This document shows, piece by piece, positions 8,064 to 16,320 of a DNA stretch of 64,000 bases (positions are counted from its first letter, which is position 1; every line of letters starts with the position of its first letter). The position numbers and the translations under genes are program-made. Under the pieces are notes generated by a model. The model saw nothing but the letters and a program-made list of their open reading frames with translations, was not told where the DNA came from and did not search any database. This DNA comes from Flavobacterium omnivorum. GTDB taxonomy: Bacteria > Bacteroidota > Bacteroidia > Flavobacteriales > Flavobacteriaceae. The stretch is from NCBI RefSeq assembly GCF_900099915.1, contig NZ_FNDB01000004.1, forward strand, positions 248,001-312,000. The letters run 5' to 3'.

Positions 8064-8825
8064 ATGAGAATAATACCAGCAATAGATATCATCGACGGAA
8101 AATGTGTTCGCTTGTCGAAAGGCGATTACAATACGAAGATCATTTACAATGAAAATCCGCTTGAAGTGGCTAAATCTTTTGAAGCGCACGGAATTGAATA
8201 CTTACATTTAGTTGATTTGGATGGTGCTAAGTCAAGCCAAATTGTGAACTATAAAATTTTAGAACAAATAGCTACGCAAACCAAGCTGAAAATAGATTTT
8301 GGCGGTGGATTAAAGTCGGATGCCGATTTGAAAATTGCTTTTGAAAGTGGTGCCAATCAAATTACTGGCGGAAGTATTGCCGTGAAGAATAGAGAACTAT
8401 TCGAAAAATGGATTGCAGAATATGGTTCGGATAATATCATTTTGGGAGCAGATGCTAATAATGAAAAAGTAGCTGTTTCAGGTTGGTTGGAAGATTCAAA
8501 CGAAGATTTGATTCCATTTATCCAAGACTATCAAAGCAAAGGAATTCAGTACGTCATTTGTACGGATATTGCCAAAGACGGCATGCTGGAAGGACCAAGT
8601 TTTGATTTATATAAAAAAATACTTGATGAATGCACTGTCTCTTCGAGCGCAGTCGAGAAGTTGGCGCGGGTTAATGGCATTAAATTAATTGCTTCGGGAG
8701 GAATATCTACTTTTGATGAATTGCCTAAATTAGCCGAATTAGGTTGCGAAGGAACAATAATAGGTAAAGCAATTTATGAAGGACGAATTTCATTGAAACA
8801 ATTGGAACAATATATCATAATGTAG
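8064..8825 (+). CDS. hisA: Phosphoribosylformimino-AICAR-P isomerase with a 13-residue insert
   Basis: TIM-barrel isomerase (253 residues) that converts ProFAR to PRFAR. Catalytic and phosphate motifs are intact: [18 protein letters not shown] with the N-terminal Asp, [31 protein letters not shown] with the second catalytic Asp, and [12 protein letters not shown]. Between LYKKILDE and [11 protein letters not shown] there are 13 extra residues ([13 protein letters not shown], bases 8631-8669) compared with Bacteroidetes HisA as I remember it, where only about six residues join these segments. The insert is exactly 39 bases and keeps the frame. It lies in the loop between helix 6 and strand 7, where it may be tolerated. 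Confidence 0.95.
   Translation: MRIIPAIDIIDGKCVRLSKGDYNTKIIYNENPLEVAKSFEAHGIEYLHLVDLDGAKSSQIVNYKILEQIATQTKLKIDFGGGLKSDADLKIAFESGANQITGGSIAVKNRELFEKWIAEYGSDNIILGADANNEKVAVSGWLEDSNEDLIPFIQDYQSKGIQYVICTDIAKDGMLEGPSFDLYKKILDECTVSSSAVEKLARVNGIKLIASGGISTFDELPKLAELGCEGTIIGKAIYEGRISLKQLEQYIIM
8631..8669 (+). repeat. Palindromic repeat-like insert inside hisA
   Basis: A 39-base in-frame segment. CTCTTCGA (8639-8646) and TCGAGAAG (8653-8660) form a stem with one mismatch and one G-U around GCGCAG. The reverse complement, beginning CTTCTCGACTGCGCTCGA, resembles short palindromic repeats that I recall as common between genes in Flavobacterium. Its higher GC (GCGCAG, GGCGCGGG) stands out from the surrounding hisA sequence. 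Confidence 0.6.
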
Positions 8826-8830
8826 GTTGA

Positions 8831-8871
8831 GTAGAGACGCACTGCAGTGCGTCTCTACAGTGCGTCTCTAC
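8831..8871 (+). repeat. Perfect 28-nt palindrome plus a third arm between hisA and hisF
   Basis: GTAGAGACGCACTG (8831-8844) is followed directly by its exact reverse complement (8845-8858), and the right arm is then repeated as CAGTGCGTCTCTAC ending at 8871. Two alternative hairpins are therefore possible. The GTAGAGACGC...GCGTCTCTAC core resembles a dispersed repeat I recall from several Bacteroidetes and cyanobacterial genomes. No T-run follows, so this is not a standard terminator, and hisF begins 17 bases later. Confidence 0.85.
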
Positions 8872-8887
8872 GTAAAACAATAAAACG

Positions 8888-9643
8888 ATGTTAACAAAAA
8901 GAATTATCCCTTGTCTAGATATAAAAAACGGACGTACCGTCAAAGGTGTAAATTTTGTAGATTTGCGTGACGCTGGTGATCCCGTAGAATTAGCTAAAAT
9001 CTATTCTGATGAAGGAGCAGACGAATTGGTGTTTTTAGACATTTCAGCAACCGAAGAACGACGCAAAACCTTAGTTGATTTGGTTCGTAAAGTCGCTTCA
9101 ACTATTAATATTCCGTTTACTGTAGGAGGAGGAATTTCATCTGTAAAAGATGTTGAAGTTTTATTGCAGAATGGTGCGGATAAAGTTTCTATTAATTCAT
9201 CGGCAGTCAAAAACCCGCAGTTGATTAATGATTTGGCACAGAAATTTGGAAGCCAATGTGTAGTTGTTGCAATTGATGCCAAACAAATTGATGGTCAATG
9301 GATGGTGCATTTAGTGGGAGGGAAAGTGCCTACAAATTTGAATTTATTTGATTGGGCAAAGGAAGTCGAAGATCGCGGTGCGGGTGAAATCTTATTCACA
9401 TCAATGGATAATGACGGAACTAAAAACGGGTTTGCTAATGAAGCTTTGTCTAGACTTTCGGAATTAGTAAATATTCCTATTATTGCTTCTGGTGGTGCGG
9501 GAAACATACAACATTTTGTAGATACTTTTTTGGATGGAAAAGCAGATGCAGCATTGGCCGCGAGCGTATTTCATTTTAAAGAAATTGAAATCAAGACATT
9601 AAAAACAGCCCTTAAAAATAACAATATCGAAGTACGGATTTAA
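8888..9643 (+). CDS. hisF: Imidazole glycerol phosphate synthase, cyclase subunit
   Basis: TIM-barrel cyclase (251 residues) that uses ammonia from HisH to make IGP and AICAR. Motifs: [19 protein letters not shown] at the N-terminus (catalytic Asp), [38 protein letters not shown] (second catalytic Asp) and IIASGGAGN. Length and order match the family. Translation from ATG 8888 follows the palindrome by 17 bases. Forms the HisHF complex in the cytosol. Confidence 0.97.
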   Translation: MLTKRIIPCLDIKNGRTVKGVNFVDLRDAGDPVELAKIYSDEGADELVFLDISATEERRKTLVDLVRKVASTINIPFTVGGGISSVKDVEVLLQNGADKVSINSSAVKNPQLINDLAQKFGSQCVVVAIDAKQIDGQWMVHLVGGKVPTNLNLFDWAKEVEDRGAGEILFTSMDNDGTKNGFANEALSRLSELVNIPIIASGGAGNIQHFVDTFLDGKADAALAASVFHFKEIEIKTLKTALKNNNIEVRI

Positions 9644-9688
9644 TTTTTTGACTTTAAGACATTCGACTTTAAACTTTAGACTAAAAAT
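9644..9688 (+). repeat. Intergenic repeat fragment hisF-hisI
   Basis: The 45-base spacer contains GACTTTAAGACATTCGACTT and then TAAACTTTAGACT, variants of the TTTAAAC/TTTAAAG repeat seen in the hisC-hisB, hisB-hisH and ilvB-ilvN spacers. Only same-direction arms are present, so the hairpin is weak. Confidence 0.45.
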
Positions 9689-10294
9689 ATGAACATAGAT
9701 TTCTCAAAAAATACCGATGGATTAATTCCAGCCATAATTCAAGATAGCGAAACTAAAACGGTTTTGATGCTAGGTTTTATGAATGCCGAAGCCTACCAAA
9801 AAACAGTTGACACTAAAAAAGTAACATTTTATAGTCGAACCAAGCAAAGACTTTGGACAAAAGGAGAGGAAAGTGGTAACTTTTTAAATTTGATTGACAT
9901 CAAAAACGACTGCGATAATGATACGTTATTGATTCAGGTTAAACCAGAAGGGCCAACCTGTCATAAAGGTACAGATACGTGTTGGAATGGTGAAAATAAA
10001 GGGAAATATGGTTTTATTTCAGATTTAGAAGATACCATCCAACTCCGAAAAGAAAATGCGGATTCTGAAAAAAGTTATGTGGCTTCGTTATTCAAATTAG
10101 GGATGAACAAAATCGCACAGAAAGTAGGTGAGGAGGCAGTAGAAGTGGTTATCGAAGCCAAAGATGACAACGACGATTTATTTTTAGGAGAAAGTGCCGA
10201 TTTACTTTTTCACTATCTTATTTTACTGCAAGCCAAAGGATTTAAACTAGATGATGTTGTTGAAGTTTTGAAAAGTCGGCAAAAGAAAAATTAG
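9689..10294 (+). CDS. hisIE: Bifunctional phosphoribosyl-AMP cyclohydrolase / phosphoribosyl-ATP pyrophosphatase
   Basis: Fusion of HisI (residues ~1-105) and HisE (~110-201), catalysing the third and second steps of the pathway. HisI: MLGFMNAEAYQKT, WTKGEESGNFL, and the metal site in NDCDNDTLLIQV and GPTCHKGTDTCW (Zn/Mg Cys and Asp residues). HisE: MNKIAQKVGEEAVEVVIEA and ESADLLFHYLILL, the MazG-like Mg-binding helices. Last gene of the operon, followed within 25 bases by a strong terminator. Confidence 0.96.
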   Translation: MNIDFSKNTDGLIPAIIQDSETKTVLMLGFMNAEAYQKTVDTKKVTFYSRTKQRLWTKGEESGNFLNLIDIKNDCDNDTLLIQVKPEGPTCHKGTDTCWNGENKGKYGFISDLEDTIQLRKENADSEKSYVASLFKLGMNKIAQKVGEEAVEVVIEAKDDNDDLFLGESADLLFHYLILLQAKGFKLDDVVEVLKSRQKKN

Positions 10295-10315
10295 TATATT
10301 TAAATTTCATTTATA

Positions 10316-10356
10316 AAAACCCAATAGCAAAATTGATCTGCTATTGGGTTTTCTTT
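10316..10356 (+). terminator. Terminator of the his operon
   Basis: AAAACCCAATAGCA (10316-10329) pairs perfectly with TGCTATTGGGTTTT (10339-10352) around a nine-base loop, followed by a T-rich tail. A classic intrinsic terminator 22 bases after the hisIE stop. Confidence 0.92.
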
Positions 10357-10418
10357 TTTCTTTTATTTCCAAATGCAATCCACTATATTTACTATTATTT
10401 AAAAATTTAAAGTAGCGC

Positions 10419-11558
10419 ATGCAAGTAATGAATTCATATAATACCACATTTAATCCTGATTTAAATAATTCCACAATAAATACCGGACTGCATATAATCA
10501 TGACTACTGATGAAGATGATGCGCGACCGGTTTATATTTCTGGAAATTTTAATAATTGGCGCACGCAGGACAAAGATTTTCTGATGGAGAAAATAGGAAA
10601 TAGTTCGTATCATTATAAATTTTCACATGATTTTGATTACCCAGCTGAGCTTTTATATAAATTTACAAAAGGGGATTGGAGTGAAGTAGAGATTGACAGC
10701 CATGGAAATCGAACCGAAAATCGTTCTACATTAGCGCATACCGGCATTCAAAAAGAACACGTTGAAAGATGGAGAAAAAATTGGTTGCCTTTTAAACAAT
10801 CTTTTTTGCCACAAGTGCAGTTAATATCTGATGAATTTGAAATTCCGCAACTCAACAAAACTAGAAAAATTTGGGCACTTTTACCACATGATTATGACAA
10901 TTCAAGTGAAAGTTATCCGGTGATGTATTTGCAAGATGCCCAAAATTTATTCAATGAAACAGCTGAATTTGGCAATTGGGAAATTGATAAGAAATTGGCA
11001 GTTATGTCTGAGTATAAAATTGGAAAAATTATAATTATTGCAATAGAACACGCTGAAGAAGATCGCATAAAAGAATACAATGTTGGGAAAACAATTCTGG
11101 GAAAAGGACAAGGTAAGAAATACATTCGCTTTGTAACGGACACATTAAAACCCTATGTAGACAGTCATTTTAGAACCAAAAAGGAACGTGAATTCACAGG
11201 AATAGGAGGAAGTTCGATGGGTGGATTAGTAAGTATTTTTAGTGGTTTAAGAAATCCTGAAGTGTATGGCAAATTGATGATTTTTTCGCCTTCACTTTGG
11301 GTAATACAAGATTTAAAAATAAAACATAAAAAAACTAATGCTGAGGATACGAAAATCTATTTGTATGCTGGCGGCGACGAAAGCGCAACTATGATCGAGC
11401 ATACAAAAAAGCTTAAGGAAGATTTGATTGACAGTGAATTTATTAAAGACAATTTGAAGATTAATTTGAGTATAAACAGACAAGGAAAGCACAGTGAAAC
11501 CTATTGGAGTGATGAATTTCCAAAAGCAATTGAATGGTTGTTTTTTCAAACAAAATAA
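10419..11558 (+). CDS. Esterase (CE1-like alpha/beta hydrolase) with N-terminal E-set/CBM-like domain
   Basis: A 379-residue protein without an obvious signal peptide. Residues ~25-115 (RPVYISGNFNNWRTQD, then LLYKFTKGDWSEVEID) match the immunoglobulin-like carbohydrate-binding fold of CBM48/CBM20 proteins. Residues ~145-379 form a putative esterase domain (PF00756 type) with the nucleophile elbow GGSSMGG, the YLQDAQNLF segment, FSPSLW, and a late His in RQGKHSE. Enterochelin esterases and feruloyl esterases share the fold; the substrate here is unknown. An alternative start at ATG 10428 would remove three residues. Confidence 0.82.
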   Translation: MQVMNSYNTTFNPDLNNSTINTGLHIIMTTDEDDARPVYISGNFNNWRTQDKDFLMEKIGNSSYHYKFSHDFDYPAELLYKFTKGDWSEVEIDSHGNRTENRSTLAHTGIQKEHVERWRKNWLPFKQSFLPQVQLISDEFEIPQLNKTRKIWALLPHDYDNSSESYPVMYLQDAQNLFNETAEFGNWEIDKKLAVMSEYKIGKIIIIAIEHAEEDRIKEYNVGKTILGKGQGKKYIRFVTDTLKPYVDSHFRTKKEREFTGIGGSSMGGLVSIFSGLRNPEVYGKLMIFSPSLWVIQDLKIKHKKTNAEDTKIYLYAGGDESATMIEHTKKLKEDLIDSEFIKDNLKINLSINRQGKHSETYWSDEFPKAIEWLFFQTK

Positions 11559-11631
11559 TATTAAGACACTATTTATCAAGTCTGTTTATTTGCTAACGGA
11601 TGCTAAAGAATCAAATAAAGTAATTATAAAT

Positions 11632-12408
11632 ATGGGTAAATACATACATCTATTATTTTGCATACTGTTAATTAGTTGTATTTCCAATAAGAGGGTTCCA
11701 AATTCTAAAATTGCAACTCAAAAATTTGAAATCAGAGTAGATTCCATAAATTTATACGATACTTTAAGAAAGCGATTAATTCCAGTTGCTTTTTATTTGC
11801 CAAAAACAAAGAAGAAAATTATTGACCAAAAAGTAGTAATTTTTAGCCATGGATATGCAGAAAACAGACTTGGAGCAAATAAAGCCTATTCTTATTTAAC
11901 GGAAAATTTAGCATCTAAGGGATATTTTGTAGTAAGCATACAGCACGAATTACCAACAGATGAATTAATCCCTAAAACGGGTATTCCTCAACTTGTTTGA
12001 CTACCATTCTGGGAACGAGGTAGTGAAAATATTTTGTTGGTTATTAAGGAAATAAAAGAAAAGAATTCGGAACTAGATTTTAAGCATTTAATATTGATAG
12101 GACACTCTAATGGTGGCGATATGACCGTTTTGTTTGCACAAAAATATCCAGATTTAGTTGATAAAATAATTTCATTGGACAATCGCAGAATGAAAATACC
12201 GAGAACAATACATCCGAAAATTTATTCGCTACGGTCTATGGATCAACCTGCTGATGAAGGAGTTTTACCAACCATTGAAGAACAACAAAAATTTGAAATG
12301 ACTATAATTAAACTTAACAATACCATTCATAATGATATGAATGATAACGGCAGCAGAAAACAAAAAAGAGAAATAAATAACTACATATTGAGTTTTCTAA
12401 ATAACTAA
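11632..12408 (+). pseudogene. Lipoprotein alpha/beta hydrolase interrupted by an in-frame TGA
   Basis: One reading frame runs from ATG 11632 to 12408, broken only by TGA at 11998-12000. The N-terminus is a lipoprotein signal (LLFCILLISC, Cys near residue 16). The upstream half carries VVIFSHGYAENRLGANKAY (oxyanion region) and the downstream half continues at once with LPFWERGSENILLVIKEIKE and the nucleophile motif LIGHSNGGD. The TGA falls just before LPFWERG; a CGA (Arg) codon there would need one C-to-T change. The split leaves the first piece without its nucleophile. A re-start at ATG 12034 would make a 124-residue piece lacking the signal. Most likely a recent nonsense mutation, or a sequencing error. 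Confidence 0.8.
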
Positions 12409-12419
12409 AAATCGAAATC

Positions 12420-13853
12420 ATGAAAATAAATACCATTAAAAACTTAGATAATTTTTCAGGAACAATTATAATTCCGGTTTTTGAGACTTATGCAAAAAGT
12501 ATAGTTCCTATCGCATTTAATTCCTTAGAAATTTCTTCTAAAGTTTTTTATGGAAAAAAAGATTCACACTATGTAGCTGAAGCAAATGACAATACATATC
12601 TCTTCATTGGATTAGGAAAAACTATAGATTATAAATCTTTGAAAACTACTTTTCGACGTATTTCATCGAAACAAAAAGATAATTTCAGTTCGAATGTAGG
12701 TTTAGTTATACCGGAGGAATTCGTTGAAAACCAGATTGAAGCTATGGTTTCAGGTTTGCTTTTGGGTACGTATGATTTAGGTCATTTTAAATTAGACAAA
12801 AAAATACATCCCTTTATAGAACCCGATTTTAATTTGAGTTTGATTTCAGAAAAAGATCATTTGGCTGCAGCCAAAAAAGGACTTAAAATTGCCAAAGCAC
12901 AATTAGCAACATACAGCTTAGTCGATTTGCCACCAAATACTGTTAATCCAAAATATTTGGCAAAATGGGCTAAAGAAACAGGAGATCAATATGGATTTGA
13001 AGTTGAAGTTCTGGGCTACGATGCTTCAAAAATTGCTGGTCTTGGTGCTTTTTTAGCAGTTGGAAAAGGAAGTGAAAATGAGCCTCAGTTCATTATCATG
13101 AATTATACTCCTAAACAAGAAGTGCCACACCTAAAACATGTTGGACTTGTTGGAAAAGGAATCACTTTTGACACCGGAGGATTAAACATAAAAACAGCCG
13201 GGATGGTCCACATGAAATGTGATATGGCTGGCGGCGGCGCTGTTTTTGGTGCGATGCAACTCATTGCTGATTTGCAATTACCTGTAAAAGTAACCGCAAT
13301 TGTACCTTGTGCCGAAAATGCTGTGGATGCAAAATCATTTTTGCCCAGTGATGTAATCCACAGTTACAGCGGACATTCTATAGAAATAATCGATACAGAT
13401 GCGGAGGGCCGACTTGTTTTAGCTGATGGATTGTCCTATTTGATTAAAAATTTCGAACCAGAATATATTGTTGATATTGCTACATTAACGGGAAGCAGCG
13501 TGGCTACACTTGGTTTTGAATGCGGTGCTTTGTTTACCAATAACGAAGAAATGGCTAAGAAACTACAAGAAAACGGAGATGCAATTGGGGAGCGTTTGTG
13601 GCCATTACCGCTTTGGGATGTATACAAATCAGATATAGAAAGTGATATTGCCGATGTCAAGAATTTTAGTGGAAAAGCCGTTGCTGGAGCAATAAGTGCG
13701 GCTAAATTTTTAGAATATTTTACACAGGAACATAAAGCTTGGGCTCATTTGGATGTGGCTGGTGTATCATTTGGCGATGATGAATTTGCTAAAAGTAAGC
13801 ATGCAACAGCATTTGGTGTCCATTTATTAACTAAATTCATTGAAAATTTATAA
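12420..13853 (+). CDS. pepA: Leucyl aminopeptidase (family M17)
   Basis: Cytosolic two-metal aminopeptidase, 477 residues. The C-terminal catalytic domain has VGKGITFDTGGLNIK (Lys and Asp metal ligands), HMKCDMAGGGAVFGAM, and the family signature read here as DTDAEGRLVLADGL (usually NTDAEGRL; the metal-binding Asp and Glu are kept). TLTGSSVATLG and GKAVAGAISAAKFLEYF follow as expected. The N-terminal ~160 residues are the less conserved M17_N domain. It is three bases from the next gene, so both are probably on one transcript. Probably trims peptides; the specificity cannot be read. Confidence 0.93.
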   Translation: MKINTIKNLDNFSGTIIIPVFETYAKSIVPIAFNSLEISSKVFYGKKDSHYVAEANDNTYLFIGLGKTIDYKSLKTTFRRISSKQKDNFSSNVGLVIPEEFVENQIEAMVSGLLLGTYDLGHFKLDKKIHPFIEPDFNLSLISEKDHLAAAKKGLKIAKAQLATYSLVDLPPNTVNPKYLAKWAKETGDQYGFEVEVLGYDASKIAGLGAFLAVGKGSENEPQFIIMNYTPKQEVPHLKHVGLVGKGITFDTGGLNIKTAGMVHMKCDMAGGGAVFGAMQLIADLQLPVKVTAIVPCAENAVDAKSFLPSDVIHSYSGHSIEIIDTDAEGRLVLADGLSYLIKNFEPEYIVDIATLTGSSVATLGFECGALFTNNEEMAKKLQENGDAIGERLWPLPLWDVYKSDIESDIADVKNFSGKAVAGAISAAKFLEYFTQEHKAWAHLDVAGVSFGDDEFAKSKHATAFGVHLLTKFIENL

Positions 13854-13856
13854 CCT

Positions 13857-15071
13857 ATGGAAAATTCTAAAACGTTTCTTTGTATTTCAAATTATTTCAA
13901 AGGGGCCGATTTTTTAATTAATTTAAAAAAGTTAGGCAACAAAGTCTATTTAGTGACGAGCGAAAAACTGAGGGATAAACCATGGCCGCATCAGTATATT
14001 GATGAAATTTTTTATATGGAAGGGCAGGATGTCGATTGGAATTTAGAACATCTTTTGTTAGGTGTTGGTAATTTTATGAAGTCAACTAAAATTGATGCCA
14101 TCGTCGCTTTGGACGATTATGATGTTGAAAAAGCAACTTATCTTAGGGAAAATCTCCGCATTGATGGAATGGGACAAACCACGGGACGTTATTTTAGGGA
14201 TAAATTAGCCATGCGAATGAGAGCCAAAAGTTGTGGAATTCCTATTCCGGCTTTTTGTTCCTTATATAATGATCATGACATTAACACTTTCGCAGATACA
14301 ATTGAAGCTCCATGGGTTCTGAAACCACGTTCAGAAGCATCTGCATCGGGTATTATAAAAGTATTTGATAAAGAGAGCTTGTGGATTCATATCAATGAAA
14401 TGGGAAACAACAGATTCAAATATTTAATCGAACAATTCAAACCAGGCGATGTATATCATTGTGATAGTTTGATTTCTGAAAGTAAAGTAATCTTTAGTTT
14501 GGCATCAAAATATTTGGCTACACCAATGGAAATTTCACAAGGAGGCGGTGTTTTCCGTTCTGCTAATATTAAATACAATTCAGAGGATGACAAAGCGATA
14601 AAAAAACTAAATGAGCAAGTGATGAAAGGCTTTGGCTTGAAACATGGAGCTACTCATACGGAGTTTATAAAAAGTAATGATGATGGTCAGATTTACTTTT
14701 TGGAAACATCCTCAAGAGTAGGAGGAGCACATTTGGCCGAAATGGTTGCGGAAGCTTCCAATATCAATTTATGGAATGAATGGGCAGCAATTGAAAATGG
14801 ATTGGTCAAAGAATCTAAATACATTTTGCCAAAAGTAAAAAAAGGATATGCCGGTATTGTTTTGACATTGTCAAAATTCCAACATCCTAATTTAGCATCG
14901 TTTTCAGATCCGGAAGTTTGTTTTAAAGTTCCACTAGAATATCATGCGGGTCTTATTGTTAAATCAGATAAGCAAGAAAGAGTTTTAGAATTGTTAGAGG
15001 ATTATGGCAATCGCTTAGCAAATGATTTTACTGCTGTAGTTGAACAAAGTAAAGTGACAAACCTTCATTAA
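13857..15071 (+). CDS. ATP-grasp family ligase of unknown substrate
   Basis: A 404-residue soluble protein that starts three bases after the aminopeptidase stop. The N-terminal ~110 residues look like a pre-ATP-grasp Rossmann-like domain (CISNYFKGADF, YLVTSEK, DAIVALDDYDVE). Residues ~115-310 form the ATP-grasp fold with RDKLAMRMRAKSCGIPIPAF, PWVLKPRSEASASGI, YLIEQFKPGDVYHCDSL and the Mg-binding end IYFLETSSRVGG. This resembles carbamoyl-phosphate synthase-like ligases that join a carboxylate to an amine. Coupling with an aminopeptidase could mean dipeptide or amino acid metabolism (inference). No specific substrate can be named. Confidence 0.82.
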   Translation: MENSKTFLCISNYFKGADFLINLKKLGNKVYLVTSEKLRDKPWPHQYIDEIFYMEGQDVDWNLEHLLLGVGNFMKSTKIDAIVALDDYDVEKATYLRENLRIDGMGQTTGRYFRDKLAMRMRAKSCGIPIPAFCSLYNDHDINTFADTIEAPWVLKPRSEASASGIIKVFDKESLWIHINEMGNNRFKYLIEQFKPGDVYHCDSLISESKVIFSLASKYLATPMEISQGGGVFRSANIKYNSEDDKAIKKLNEQVMKGFGLKHGATHTEFIKSNDDGQIYFLETSSRVGGAHLAEMVAEASNINLWNEWAAIENGLVKESKYILPKVKKGYAGIVLTLSKFQHPNLASFSDPEVCFKVPLEYHAGLIVKSDKQERVLELLEDYGNRLANDFTAVVEQSKVTNLH

Positions 15072-15089
15072 TTTTTGGTTTAAATCTAT

Positions 15090-15126
15090 AAAAAGCGACT
15101 ATCTCATGAAGAATAGTCGCTTTTTT
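15090..15126 (+). terminator. Intrinsic terminator after the ATP-grasp gene
   Basis: AAAAAGCGACTAT pairs with ATAGTCGCTTTTTT around about ten bases; the uninterrupted T run ends at 15126. It closes the pepA/ATP-grasp transcript. Confidence 0.9.
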
Positions 15127-15214
15127 ATTAAACTTTACTTAAAGTTGAACTGAACTGATTTTTATATCTTCGTAGCAAAATTTAGAATTTAAATAGATTT
15201 TATAATAATACCAC

Positions 15215-16261
15215 ATGAAAAAATTACTTTTTATTTTTGGTTTTTTGTCCTTTATTGGTTGCAAAACTCAGAATACAACACCAACTATTGTAACTAAAAA
15301 ACCGGTTCAAAATACTTTCTTCACCGTTGCTTTCGGTTCTTGCGATGATCAAAAAATTAAAAACGAACTTTGGCCAGTGATAGATGAAAATCATCCGTCC
15401 GTTTGGATTTGGGGCGGTGATAATGTCTATTCAGATACTGAGGATATGCAGTTTCTTAAAAAGAATTATGAAATTCAGAAACAAGATGCTGAGTATCTCA
15501 AATTTATAAAAGACAAAATCGTATTGGGAACCTGGGATGATCACGATTTTGGTGTAAATGACGGCGGGGAAGAATATCCTTTTAAAAGAGAAAGTCAACA
15601 GCTTTTCTTAGATTTTTTAGGCACTTTAAAAAGTGATCCTGAGCGAAAAAGAGATGGCGTTTATACTGCCAAAACTATTGCTGTAAATGGAAATAAAGTC
15701 AAAATAATTGTATTGGATTCCCGTTTTTTCAGAACGGCCTTAACAAGTGCTACTGATTCTAAAAAACGTTTCCAACCCAATGCATATGGTGAAGGAACTG
15801 TATTAGGAAATGCACAATGGAAGTGGTTGGAAAAAGAACTTCAAAATTCTGATGCACAATTTAATGTAATCGTCAGCAGTATTCAATTTATTTCCAATAA
15901 ACATGGTTTTGAAGCTTGGGGGAATTTTCCTCATGAGGTAGAAAAGATGGAAAAGTTAATAATTTCCACCAAAGCGAAAGGTACTTTTATAATCTCCGGT
16001 GATCGCCATATTGCTACATTTTCTTCTAAAAAGGTAAGTGGTTTGTCCTATCCTTTAATTGATTTTACTTCAAGTGGATTAACGCATACCTATTCTTCTT
16101 TTTCAGGAGAAGAGAATCCTTATGTAAAAGGAGAAGTTATCAAAGACATTAATTTTGGTTTATTAAAATTTGACTTTAAAAATGATAAAGTGATCATGGA
16201 AATTCGTGGAAAAGAAAATGCGCTCTTGCAAGAATATGTTCAAATCTATTCTGGAAAATAA
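15215..16261 (+). CDS. PhoD-like metallophosphoesterase, predicted lipoprotein
   Basis: 348 residues. A lipoprotein signal (KKLLFIFGFLSFIGC, Cys16) places it in the envelope. The PhoD-type metallophosphatase core follows: FGSCDDQ, WIWGGDNVYSD, TWDDHDFGVNDGG (metal-binding Asp and His), KIIVLDSRFFR, and ISGDRHIATFS near residue 265. PhoD enzymes are Fe/Ca phosphodiesterases and monoesterases, often induced by phosphate starvation; several Bacteroidetes members are called alkaline phosphatase D. A near-match promoter (TATCTTCG at 15165-15172 with TTG 17 bases upstream) precedes it. Substrate unknown. Confidence 0.85.
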   Translation: MKKLLFIFGFLSFIGCKTQNTTPTIVTKKPVQNTFFTVAFGSCDDQKIKNELWPVIDENHPSVWIWGGDNVYSDTEDMQFLKKNYEIQKQDAEYLKFIKDKIVLGTWDDHDFGVNDGGEEYPFKRESQQLFLDFLGTLKSDPERKRDGVYTAKTIAVNGNKVKIIVLDSRFFRTALTSATDSKKRFQPNAYGEGTVLGNAQWKWLEKELQNSDAQFNVIVSSIQFISNKHGFEAWGNFPHEVEKMEKLIISTKAKGTFIISGDRHIATFSSKKVSGLSYPLIDFTSSGLTHTYSSFSGEENPYVKGEVIKDINFGLLKFDFKNDKVIMEIRGKENALLQEYVQIYSGK

Positions 16262-16295
16262 ATTTCAGGAAGTTTATTTCTACAGTTTTAAAGTT

Positions 16296-16303
16296 TATTT
16301 TTG
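16296..16303 (+). promoter_or_regulatory. Predicted -7 box for the M1 peptidase gene
   Basis: TATTTTTG matches TAnnTTTG exactly. It would start transcription about 10-12 bases before ATG 16321. No clear -33 TTG was seen at the usual distance. Confidence 0.5.
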
Positions 16304-16320
16304 TCCAAAGTACATTCACT

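Noticed and set aside
8831..8858. Terminator between hisA and hisF
   Set aside because: Strong hairpin but no T run, and hisF continues the operon.
8831..8871. CRISPR-like array
   Set aside because: Only contiguous palindromic arms with no spacers and no cas genes in the window.
11998..12000. TGA read as selenocysteine in the lipoprotein hydrolase
   Set aside because: The downstream sequence shows no SECIS-like hairpin that I could see, the site is not a redox position in this family, and Arg fits the neighbouring motif better.
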